From Bdellovibrionales bacterium GWA2_49_15 (GTDB lineage Bacteria > Bdellovibrionota > Bacteriovoracia > Bacteriovoracales > Bacteriovoracaceae): DNA of 64,000 bases. The first letter of the stretch is position 1, and each line of letters opens with the position of its first letter. The stretch covers positions 62,001 to 126,000 of the forward strand of contig MEPP01000032.1 in the NCBI GenBank assembly GCA_001769855.1, read 5' to 3'. Below are positions 53,264 to 61,008 of this stretch, piece after piece. The position numbers were made by a program, and so were the translations under genes. The notes under the pieces are model-generated. The model was not told the origin of the DNA and did no database searches. It saw nothing but the letters and a program-made list of their open reading frames with translations.

Positions 53264-56059
53264 CTACTTCTTTCGGTCTATTTTAGTTGCGGAGTCCAGA
53301 AGTGAGGGCTCGGCGGTTGAGGGGGTCACGCGATATTGCACGGCCCCTGAAGATGAGTCAAAGGTGATATCATTCTTATCGTAAATATAAACACCGTAGG
53401 TCTCATCCCATGGGGCCTTCTCAGTAGGCGGTAGATATTCCCTTTTACTTAAGTCAATTAATCCACCTGCACGGAGTAGTACGCCTGGATCATTTGCATC
53501 TGGAATATCCGTCGGTAAATGACTTTTGCAATAATACATCTCAGGCACCTTTTTTATCCCGGCCAGAAAAGCAAACTGATCGGGATGAAGTCGTACCGGA
53601 AGCGCCGGAGCCTTCTGTCCTTTTTCAACCACTGTTAAGCAACCCACTTTTGTCGGTCGAATAAATTTTCCAGAGGCCAGCATCTGCCCGAGAATATCGC
53701 GCGCCCGCTGAATACTACTGAACACTCTTAGATCCATTCCCTGAATTCGGGAAACATGGTGGGTACCATTAAAAGTTAACGCCAAGGCAGAGTCACCCCT
53801 GCTTGCGATGAGTGCATGGCCTTCACTGAAGTCAAAAAGGCCATCGCTCGAAATCACATATATACTTTCGCCCACAGCGGTGGATTTGCTTTCCAACGCA
53901 CCGGCTTCCAAATAAATGATGAACTCCTTTGAGCCGGTCATCTGATCCACCACCATCTGTAAGGGGCCATGCAAGGTTAGAATTCTTCCCGTCCCGAGTT
54001 CAAGTTTTATATGTGTATCTTTGGGAACGTCCAACCAGTGCATGGTATAGAGAATATTATCCGACTCAAATTTGACGGCCATCTCATGGCGAAACGCGCG
54101 AAGGGTATAGGAGTCTTTTTCTCCCGTCAGCACGCCCACCTTTACGGGATTCCAGTCGTAGATAATATTTTCCCGATTCACGGTATACAGCTCTTTCGAA
54201 TAGAAATTCAACTTTTCCAGAATAGGGGCCATGACCTGGCCCAAGTTACTGGTTGGTAGGAGAAAGAGTTTTTGTTCATTTTTCTCTTTCAGAAAATAAA
54301 AGAGGGTCCCAATTCCAACGACACTTGTACTGCAAAAAACAATGACCGAAAGAATTTCTACAAAAAGATTTCTAATTGATCGACGAATTAAGGTGTTTAG
54401 ACAAATTAATTCTTTGAGTGATTTTTTCTTGAATAAGATAGGAAGATCGAAGATGAGAAATGGCCCGGTAACAATACCTAAGAAATAGCGAAACAGGCCC
54501 AGAAAACGTGAGGCAAAAAAACCTCGGCTATTGCGCAAACCTAAGAAAAACTGCCCAGGTGTCAGGCCAAAAATCAGGTGGGCGACAATCTGTACCGCCA
54601 GATGAAAGGCGATAAAAGGCATAACCACTTCCAAGAAGGCCAGGGCAGGGCCTGGCTCCTTCCAAACCAGCAAAATATTGGGTTTAAGAAATTCCGCAAA
54701 AAATTTATGAAGATGAGGCGCAACCTGAAGATCAAAGGCCGCCTTAACTTGCTCGTTATTGGCCAAGAAGTAAAAGGCACCAAAGATAGAAAAGAAGTTA
54801 CCCAAGGCCCCGAAAATCCTTTTAAGCGGGCCGGCCGTTTGGAGATGCGAACGTTTGGTCTCAACTTTCGATTCATTGGCCTGCACTCGTTTTTCAAAGC
54901 TGGTGACCTCCTTAGAGGATTTTTCCAAGGCCCCGTTTTGAATTCCCAGGCGTACTTTTTCCTGAAGAATTTGCGCTTCCTCCTCGGAAACTTTCAGAAG
55001 TTTGGCCACCCGTTTTGGCTCCATATTGGCCACATAGGCCATTGTGCTTACTCCCGCTTTGGCCAGTAAGACGGCCTGGGCCTGGGGAATAATTTCATTT
55101 TGGGCCAAATGCCTGGCCTTCATGTCGGTCAGCTTCCGCTTGGAAGCTTCAACCTGTCCCTTCAGATTTTTTTGGCGTTTCATATCAAAGATGGAAAACT
55201 CATCCTTGAGGCCGTGTAAGAAAAGGAAAAGAGGGCGAAAAAAAAGTGTTATCTTTTTTATCTTTTGCTTATCTTCATTTTTAAAATTTTTATCAACTAA
55301 CTCGCCGTCTTCAATCACCTTGAGCTTCGAACGTTCGCCCTCAGGAGCATTTTTCCATTCTTCCTCAGTGACCCATTCGCGATCGTCTTCGTCATCTTGC
55401 CGCTCATCCTCATCTCTGGGGTCAAAGATTCCAAAAATAAAATTGAATAGCGATTTCACCAATCCGACATTTTCTTTTTTCTTTTCATCCCCAAAACCAA
55501 CCGGCTTTTCTGCCGCAATTTGCGACTTCCATGCCCGATTGATGTTCATACTCTGAATATCCAAAGGCTTGGTACGCAAAACCTCGATGGCAAGCTGACC
55601 TATCTTGATTTTCTCATCGAAAGGAATCTTATAGGGCTTGTTGATTTCCAAGGCCTTCCCCTTCAGCTTGACCCCGTTGGGACTGACGTGCTTTAAGATA
55701 ACCCCATCACCTTTAACTCCGAGGACGAGGTGCACGGGAGAAATGGTTGGATGGTCGAGCACCATTTTGCATTGCTTGGAATCTGAGCCGATAAGTAACT
55801 TGGGCCCGATCTCAAAGCAGATACTGTCCTTGGCACCGGGAATTCTGAATCTCACGCAGGGACAGAAGGCGGCTTCCATATCAAAGTCAAAAACTTTTTC
55901 TCCATCGCCCTGCTTATTTTTTTGAAGGCCTTCAGAATTCGATGAGGCGGCTTCACGCGCCTTTGTCTCTTGATTTTCAAAAACCATCTCCTCATCGGAC
56001 ACAGACAGTGTTTCCCGCTTTTTGCCATAGCTTCGTGTTCTTTCTTTCGGTTTTGTCAT
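53264..56059 (-). CDS. FHA-RDD membrane protein with FecR-like C-terminal domain
   Basis: 931 residues. The N-terminal ~60 residues are charged. An FHA phosphothreonine-binding domain spans ~75-165 (PKLLIGSDSKQCKMVLDHPT, ISPVHLVLG, VSPNGVKLKGK). An acidic and coiled-coil linker follows. RDD-type transmembrane helices lie at ~450-620, with LTPGQFFLGLRN at the RDD signature position. The outside part (~640-931) contains FecR-like strands and ends with GGLIDLSKREYLPPTEKAPW then ETYGVYIYDK, close to the repeat motif of the FecR protein at 35115. It is paralogous to the 704-residue protein at 61009. I infer a membrane sensor linking Thr phosphorylation to the envelope. Confidence 0.75.
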   Translation of the reverse strand: MTKPKERTRSYGKKRETLSVSDEEMVFENQETKAREAASSNSEGLQKNKQGDGEKVFDFDMEAAFCPCVRFRIPGAKDSICFEIGPKLLIGSDSKQCKMVLDHPTISPVHLVLGVKGDGVILKHVSPNGVKLKGKALEINKPYKIPFDEKIKIGQLAIEVLRTKPLDIQSMNINRAWKSQIAAEKPVGFGDEKKKENVGLVKSLFNFIFGIFDPRDEDERQDDEDDREWVTEEEWKNAPEGERSKLKVIEDGELVDKNFKNEDKQKIKKITLFFRPLFLFLHGLKDEFSIFDMKRQKNLKGQVEASKRKLTDMKARHLAQNEIIPQAQAVLLAKAGVSTMAYVANMEPKRVAKLLKVSEEEAQILQEKVRLGIQNGALEKSSKEVTSFEKRVQANESKVETKRSHLQTAGPLKRIFGALGNFFSIFGAFYFLANNEQVKAAFDLQVAPHLHKFFAEFLKPNILLVWKEPGPALAFLEVVMPFIAFHLAVQIVAHLIFGLTPGQFFLGLRNSRGFFASRFLGLFRYFLGIVTGPFLIFDLPILFKKKSLKELICLNTLIRRSIRNLFVEILSVIVFCSTSVVGIGTLFYFLKEKNEQKLFLLPTSNLGQVMAPILEKLNFYSKELYTVNRENIIYDWNPVKVGVLTGEKDSYTLRAFRHEMAVKFESDNILYTMHWLDVPKDTHIKLELGTGRILTLHGPLQMVVDQMTGSKEFIIYLEAGALESKSTAVGESIYVISSDGLFDFSEGHALIASRGDSALALTFNGTHHVSRIQGMDLRVFSSIQRARDILGQMLASGKFIRPTKVGCLTVVEKGQKAPALPVRLHPDQFAFLAGIKKVPEMYYCKSHLPTDIPDANDPGVLLRAGGLIDLSKREYLPPTEKAPWDETYGVYIYDKNDITFDSSSGAVQYRVTPSTAEPSLLDSATKIDRKK

Positions 56060-56196
56060 TGCCCCTTGATTATAACTTTAAATGAGAAGTATTTGAAATT
56101 TGGTCAAAGGCAGAAAATTTATCTCATTTTTCACAACATAGAAAAATACCCGAATCTCTTGCTCGGTCACTCTCCCTTCAGGTAATATCGCCCACT

Positions 56197-57300
56197 ATGC
56201 AAGTTTTTTCCGCCACCACAGAGACCTTCCTGCGCCGGGTGTTTCCCCTGCTTATCTCAATCATCGAGGATGAGCTTCTACTCGAAGTGCGTAGAACCAG
56301 ATTTGTTTTCCAAAACAAACTTATGCCTCTCGGAGTCACCGTTTTTCGCTCGAACGAAAAACTTGGCACCTTTGATCCCCACAACTATCAAATTGGTTTG
56401 AACGAACGTCTCATGTGGGAGTCAAAAGAGTTTGTCCTGAAGAATATTCTCCGCCACGAAATGGCCCATTATATGACTTACGTTCTCTATGGAAATACGA
56501 TAGCCCATCATGGTTCCGAGTATCGCGCTTTCTGCCAAAAATATGGGTGGGGAGAGGACGTTCAGGCCGCTCGGGCCGATTTAAGCTTATCGAACTCTCA
56601 GATTGAAGGTGATCTGCCGACCGAACGGCTTATCCTAAAGGTCAAAAAGTTGCTTGAATTGGCATCCAGCTCTAATCGGCACGAGGCAGAACTTGCCACC
56701 ATCAAGGCCAATCAGCTAATCATCCAGCATAATTTGGATTTGCTTAAAACCAAACAGAACCAGGGCTTCGATCAAGAAACAACCTTTCTCAAACGCATCC
56801 TCTTTTCAAAACAAAACAGTGCCAAGATGCGTGCCATCTACGAGGCGCTGACGAGTTTTCAGGTCGCGCTGTGTTTTCATCACGGACAAGATGGCGTTTA
56901 TCTTGAAGCGGTCGGCCCCTATGCCAATGTTGAAATGGCCCATTATGTGGCGACATTTTTAGATCACGAGATGGAACTCTTATGGAGCAAAGCCGTGACG
57001 GAAAATCCCGGTCTTCGAGGACGCCGTCAAAAAAATTCATTCTTCATTGGTATTGGGCAAGGCCTTAATAAAAAAAACCATCAAGCCCAGCAAATGTCTC
57101 CGTTGTCACAGGAGCTGATCGTCCTAGAACGCAATCTCCAGGCCCACAAAGAAAGGGCCTACTCGCGCTTGCGTTCCAGTTATACGAGTTCCAAGGTTGA
57201 TCCTTTGGCCCATCATCTTGGAAAAAGTGCGGGAGAAAAGCTATCCATCAGAAAACCGATTGAATCGGCAAAAACAGGGGCGACGCCCCGATTGAACTAG
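56197..57300 (+). CDS. SprT-like zinc protein with DUF2786 domain
   Basis: 367 residues. The N-terminal part is SprT-like: ILRHEMAHYMTYVLYG (HExxH) and AHHGSEYRAFC (third zinc ligand region). Residues ~145-200 are DUF2786 (LILKVKKLLELASSSNRHEA, KANQLIIQHNLDL). C-terminal helices and a basic tail follow. Such proteins may act on DNA-protein cross-links or phage-related targets; the role is not established. It overlaps the convergent queE end by 4 bases. Confidence 0.8.
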   Translation: MQVFSATTETFLRRVFPLLISIIEDELLLEVRRTRFVFQNKLMPLGVTVFRSNEKLGTFDPHNYQIGLNERLMWESKEFVLKNILRHEMAHYMTYVLYGNTIAHHGSEYRAFCQKYGWGEDVQAARADLSLSNSQIEGDLPTERLILKVKKLLELASSSNRHEAELATIKANQLIIQHNLDLLKTKQNQGFDQETTFLKRILFSKQNSAKMRAIYEALTSFQVALCFHHGQDGVYLEAVGPYANVEMAHYVATFLDHEMELLWSKAVTENPGLRGRRQKNSFFIGIGQGLNKKNHQAQQMSPLSQELIVLERNLQAHKERAYSRLRSSYTSSKVDPLAHHLGKSAGEKLSIRKPIESAKTGATPRLN

Positions 57301-58019
57301 ACTTCTTTTTCATTGGGCCCATAAACCCACTTATGCTGCTGCCCAATGACCCTAAAAACTCCGCCGGCATTTTCATTGAGCTGTAAGATCAACTTAAAAC
57401 GCTCGAGGGGAAAGGCTTCACCCGGATTATAAACTGGGGTCAAACACCAATCAAAATTTATCGCCGCCCCTAACTTCTCTTCGACAAGCTCATGGCACTT
57501 AAGAACGGTTGCAAAATCTCGCTCATCTTGGGCCACCGATTTAATTTGAAACTTACCGGGGTACTGCTGGGCCAGTTCAACAATTAGCTTGGCCTGATTT
57601 TCAAGTGTTCGCTCAGTTTTCGTACTGGGTGGTTTAAAATCAAAATTGATAAAATCAATGAGATCAAAAATCTCATGAACGATTCGGGTCCCTGAGGCCT
57701 CCAGTGAAATAAAAAATTTTCGGGACTTCAACTCGCGCGCCAACTCCAAAACACCGGGCACATGCTTGGGATGGAGAGGATCGCCGCCCGTTATTGAGAC
57801 TCGTCTTAATTTTGGATGGGAAAGGGCCAGAATTTGCACAAGAGCATCGGCCACATGACAGGAAGGACTGACCTCAAAATTCCAGGTGTCCTTGGAATCA
57901 CAGTTAGCACAGCCTATAGCACACCCCTGCACGCGAACAAAAATTTGTGGCCGCCCAATAAGCGCCCCCTCACCTTCTGTCGCACGATAAATAGAATTTA
58001 GGTAGAGATTGGCCGTCAT
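57297..58019 (-). CDS. queE: 7-carboxy-7-deazaguanine synthase
   Basis: 240 residues. It opens with LYLNSIYRATEGEGALIGRP (substrate/SAM side), then the radical SAM cluster CAIGCANCDSKDTW (CX3CX2C). SITGGDPLHPKHVP and FISLEASGTR follow, as in QueE. It rearranges 6-carboxytetrahydropterin to carboxydeazaguanine in the queuosine pathway. tgt, the last step at tRNA, begins 5 kb downstream on the other strand. No other queuosine gene is in the window. Confidence 0.92.
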   Translation of the reverse strand: MTANLYLNSIYRATEGEGALIGRPQIFVRVQGCAIGCANCDSKDTWNFEVSPSCHVADALVQILALSHPKLRRVSITGGDPLHPKHVPGVLELARELKSRKFFISLEASGTRIVHEIFDLIDFINFDFKPPSTKTERTLENQAKLIVELAQQYPGKFQIKSVAQDERDFATVLKCHELVEEKLGAAINFDWCLTPVYNPGEAFPLERFKLILQLNENAGGVFRVIGQQHKWVYGPNEKEV

Positions 58020-58132
58020 GCTATGGCTAGTATCATATTACCTTATTAATGCAAAGGGTCTTAGCTCATTCACGCAATGACTCCTTGCGCCATCGAAGGG
58101 CCGCCCTCTTGAACAAAATTTGGAAATGTCTC

Positions 58133-58501
58133 ATGATGAAAATAATGAGCATCTCAAAAAAAGACCCACACAACCCAAATGTTATTTACCAGCAGTTAAA
58201 AACTTTAACCAATGCCGCTGGTCTCCCCCTCGTGGGAGCGGCCAATGATTTTGAAATTAAAGTCCAGTTTGTGGCGAAAAATAGTATTACACCGGGTAAA
58301 TTTAAGGCCCATCCGTCCTTGCCTAACACCTGGTTTGCCCATCCTCAAACGATCAGGGCACTCCGACCTGATATTTTTGTTTTAGGGGAAGATGGGCTTG
58401 AGGATTTTGAATCACTTTGTCAGTGTAATATCTGTCATCAGACTTTTGATCGACAGTTTTTTATCTTGTGCCCCCATTGCCTTAGAGACTTACCTCTCTA
58501 A
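58133..58501 (+). CDS. Small protein with C-terminal zinc ribbon
   Basis: 122 residues from ATG 58133, GGAAA upstream. Ends in SLCQCNICHQTFDRQFFILC, then PHC, a four-Cys (CxxC..CxxC) zinc ribbon. The N-terminal part (NPNVIYQQLKTLTNAAGLPL, GKFKAHPSLPN) is unfamiliar. Cytoplasmic, no signal. Upstream in-frame starts from 58049 are possible but lack a ribosome site. The role is unknown; a nucleic-acid-binding ribbon is one option. Confidence 0.6.
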   Translation: MMKIMSISKKDPHNPNVIYQQLKTLTNAAGLPLVGAANDFEIKVQFVAKNSITPGKFKAHPSLPNTWFAHPQTIRALRPDIFVLGEDGLEDFESLCQCNICHQTFDRQFFILCPHCLRDLPL

Positions 58502-58508
58502 ATATTTA

Positions 58509-58533
58509 AAATCCCCTCTAAAATCAGGGATTT
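58509..58533 (+). terminator. Hairpin after the zinc-ribbon gene
   Basis: AAATCCC and GGGATTT form a 7 bp stem around 11 bases, eight bases after the stop codon. No T run follows. Weak terminator candidate. Confidence 0.35.
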
Positions 58534-58606
58534 CGCTAAACTGGACAAGAATACAAATGTAATCTTATGTTAGATATTTTTTTAAAAAGAGAGGTTGTCT
58601 TGCAGG

Positions 58607-58627
58607 TGTCAGTTTTGTAATCTGACA
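58607..58627. promoter_or_regulatory. Inverted repeat upstream of the TraR/DksA gene
   Basis: TGTCAG (58607-58612) and CTGACA (58622-58627) are perfect reverse complements with a 9-base spacer, 57 bases before the start codon. It could be an operator or a leader hairpin. Confidence 0.35.
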
Positions 58628-58684
58628 TCAGAAAAACGCAAAAATGCAATGATTTATTAACACGTCATCAGTGGGGGTAAGCGC

Positions 58685-59134
58685 ATGAAGAGGGCCAATT
58701 CTTATCTAACAGATAAGCAAGTTGAGCAAATTAAGGTCAAACTGTTGGCCGACAAAGAACGCTTAACCATGCGAGATGAAATCGACCAGAAGGTTGATAC
58801 CCTCAATACCTATCACCTCGATCGTAGCGAGCTGAGTGATCCTGTCGATGAAGCATGTGCCAACGTCCAAGTGGCGCACGAGCTACGCTTCAAGAGTCGC
58901 GAGATTTTCTATTTAAAAAAGATCAATCTTGCCTTAGAGAAAATAAAAGAAGGGGCATTCGGATTGTGTAAGGACTGCGATTCTGAAATATCCTTTGAAC
59001 GTCTTCTGGCCCGCCCGACAGCAGAACTTTGCATTAACTGCAAAGAATCGGCCGAGATGGATGAGCAGAATAACTTTATCTTGAAACGCTCAAAAAGCTT
59101 TGGTCAAACTCTGACTGAGAGAATGGCACGCTAA
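58685..59134 (+). CDS. TraR/DksA-family zinc-finger protein
   Basis: 149 residues, GGGGG ribosome site upstream. An N-terminal coiled-coil half (~10-95: QVEQIKVKLLADKERLT ... ELRFKSREIFYLKKINLALE) is followed by the C4 zinc finger GLCKDCDSEISFERLLARPT...LCINC. Family members enter the RNA polymerase secondary channel and tune stringent-response transcription. The coiled-coil tip here lacks the exact DxxDxA of E. coli DksA as far as can be seen, so it may be a DksA-like rather than an orthologous protein. Confidence 0.85.
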   Translation: MKRANSYLTDKQVEQIKVKLLADKERLTMRDEIDQKVDTLNTYHLDRSELSDPVDEACANVQVAHELRFKSREIFYLKKINLALEKIKEGAFGLCKDCDSEISFERLLARPTAELCINCKESAEMDEQNNFILKRSKSFGQTLTERMAR

Positions 59135-59160
59135 TTCTCCCATTCGTAAATTAGCGTTTT
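59129..59160 (+). terminator. Bidirectional terminator between convergent genes
   Basis: CGCTAATT (59129-59136) and AATTAGCG (59149-59156) form an 8 bp stem with TTTT behind it. It includes the stop codon of the TraR/DksA gene and the end of the convergent lipoprotein gene. Confidence 0.75.
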
Positions 59161-59588
59161 GCTTGTTGTGCATTGAAGGCATTTTTTACAAAATGTTCTA
59201 AGATGGGCTCATTGGTCACGTTGTCAAAAACCCAATTTTTAAAGTAATACTGATTCAGGCGCAGGGCCTCTGCTTTGGCCTGGTCCTCACTCGCAAACTC
59301 GATGACTTCCATATCCAGCGGACCGACTTGAACTTGAAACCCGGCCAAGCATCCTTCTCCGTAGACATTCTCTCCACCTTCAGTCTTACAACGGACGCCG
59401 CTGCTTAAATCCTTGGGTAAAATTGGCTTCACAGTGGGATCATAATCTTGAGCCATTTTGAGCATCGTAATTTTATCGACAGGCACATTTTTTTTAGTGC
59501 AGGCACCTGAACAAATAATCCCAAAAATCAGACAAAACAGCATTAACCTTGGATGCAAATTACGCCCTCCGTTTTCGCTTAAGCGCAT
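59151..59588 (-). CDS. Small lipoprotein
   Basis: 145 residues from ATG 59588, overlapping the DEAD-box gene end by 29 bases. The signal segment LMLFCLIFGIICSGAC is followed by TKK, which fits a lipoprotein cleavage at the last Cys. The mature part (VRCKTEGGENVYGEGCLAGF, then MEVIEFASEDQAKAEALRLN) is a small alpha/beta domain with two Cys. No family recognised. Anchored in the envelope by inference. Confidence 0.65.
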   Translation of the reverse strand: MRLSENGGRNLHPRLMLFCLIFGIICSGACTKKNVPVDKITMLKMAQDYDPTVKPILPKDLSSGVRCKTEGGENVYGEGCLAGFQVQVGPLDMEVIEFASEDQAKAEALRLNQYYFKNWVFDNVTNEPILEHFVKNAFNAQQAKR

Positions 59589-60873
59589 TTCGTTTAATAT
59601 TGCCAGGACCACGAGTTAATTTGGGCCGCCTGTCAGCGCCGGAACGATGTCTTTTTGTGGCCGACCTCGGTCCCTGAGAGGGTGGGGTAACTTTCATCTT
59701 TTTCAGCCGCAAAAAATCCAGCGGGAGCGCATTCTGAGACTTGATTGACTCATTAATTCTGGCAATCAAGGCCTGATCCTTTGGGGTAATAAAGTTATAA
59801 GCACGACCAACCTCTCCTTCCCGCCCCACTCTTCCGACCCGATGCAGGTAGTAGGAGGCCTCAAAGGGGAGATCAAAATTCAGAACCCATTCAAGTCCGG
59901 GAAAGTGCATCCCGCGGGCCAAAATATCAGTCGCGACGACAACTCCGTCCGGGGATGCCCGAAACGCTTTGATCGCCTGTTTTCTGGCCTTATGGTCCAA
60001 ATCACCGTGCAATAGGAAAAATTCGCGGCCCTTGATCGTGCTTTCAATCTTTTCAAAAAGTGTCTTGGCCGCTTCCTTCTTATTGATAAAAATGACTCCC
60101 TTGCCACTGCCTTCGCGCTTCATAAAATGCGGCAAAAGATCAACCTTCTCTCCTTCGAGAAGTTCAATATTGAAGGTTTTGATTTTTATCTGGGCATGAT
60201 GGGCGCGACCGTCCTCAATAAACTCAGAGATGTTTTTACCCGTATACTGCTGGGCCCGCTCACGGTGATCAGGATGAAGAGTGGCCGCAAAAAAAATGAT
60301 CTGCAATAGTGGATGCTTTTGCTTCACAAAAAAAGAGCAAAGCTCCTCTTTAAAGCAAGGATCCAGCACCTGATCGGCCTCATCGATCACCACAAAACGA
60401 AAGAGCTGCTTACCATTGGACAAACTCGATAAGGCCCCGGGAACCGTAACGACAATGTCTGGTCTTTCCCTTAAAACTTGTCCCGCTGTTGCCCGCTCGC
60501 CTCCCAGAGGTCTCACCTTCAGCTTGAGATGATGGGTCAGCGATTTGAAAACCTTAACAATCTGTCCGGCCAATTCTTTGGTCGGCACCACAATCACGGC
60601 ATAGGGCCCTTGACCAATTCCCTCTTGTTCTTCCTGCATTTTAATCATCTGACACAAGGGAAGAGCATAGGCACAGGTCTTCCCTGTGCCCGTTTGCCCA
60701 AGACCAAAAAATGAGTTGCCCGCCAAAAAAGCGGGAATGGTTTTACTCTGAATCAGCGTGGGAGTTAGAATTTTCAGCTCGCTTAGGGCCTCAATCAATT
60801 CCTGGCGCAATCCCAGCGCCTCAAAACTATTCTTCGAGGGAAGGTTCGCGGTATTTCGTTCTAACGTTTCCAT
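59560..60873 (-). CDS. DEAD-box ATP-dependent RNA helicase
   Basis: 437 residues. Motifs in order: F near residue 17, GLGQTGTGKT (I), VVPTKELAGQ (Ia), FVVIDEADQV (II, DEAD), FFAATLHP (III position, SAT replaced by AAT), VATDILARGMHFPG (V) and HRVGRVGREGEVG (VI). A basic Arg/Lys-rich tail lies at ~400-437. It unwinds short RNA duplexes, probably in ribosome or mRNA metabolism. It is RhlE/CsdA-like, with a specific orthologue not assignable. The AAT in place of SAT is a conservative change. Confidence 0.93.
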   Translation of the reverse strand: METLERNTANLPSKNSFEALGLRQELIEALSELKILTPTLIQSKTIPAFLAGNSFFGLGQTGTGKTCAYALPLCQMIKMQEEQEGIGQGPYAVIVVPTKELAGQIVKVFKSLTHHLKLKVRPLGGERATAGQVLRERPDIVVTVPGALSSLSNGKQLFRFVVIDEADQVLDPCFKEELCSFFVKQKHPLLQIIFFAATLHPDHRERAQQYTGKNISEFIEDGRAHHAQIKIKTFNIELLEGEKVDLLPHFMKREGSGKGVIFINKKEAAKTLFEKIESTIKGREFFLLHGDLDHKARKQAIKAFRASPDGVVVATDILARGMHFPGLEWVLNFDLPFEASYYLHRVGRVGREGEVGRAYNFITPKDQALIARINESIKSQNALPLDFLRLKKMKVTPPSQGPRSATKRHRSGADRRPKLTRGPGNIKRNALKRKRRA

Positions 60874-61008
60874 TCTGCCCTTTTGTTTAAAACTAGGTCT
60901 GAGGTATTATACGAAACTTTATGCTATTCGACCAATCTTACCTGATGACCTTGCTGACAAAATTAGCCATCGCGGCGAATTTTTGAGATGATGTAAGCAT
61001 ATTATTTT

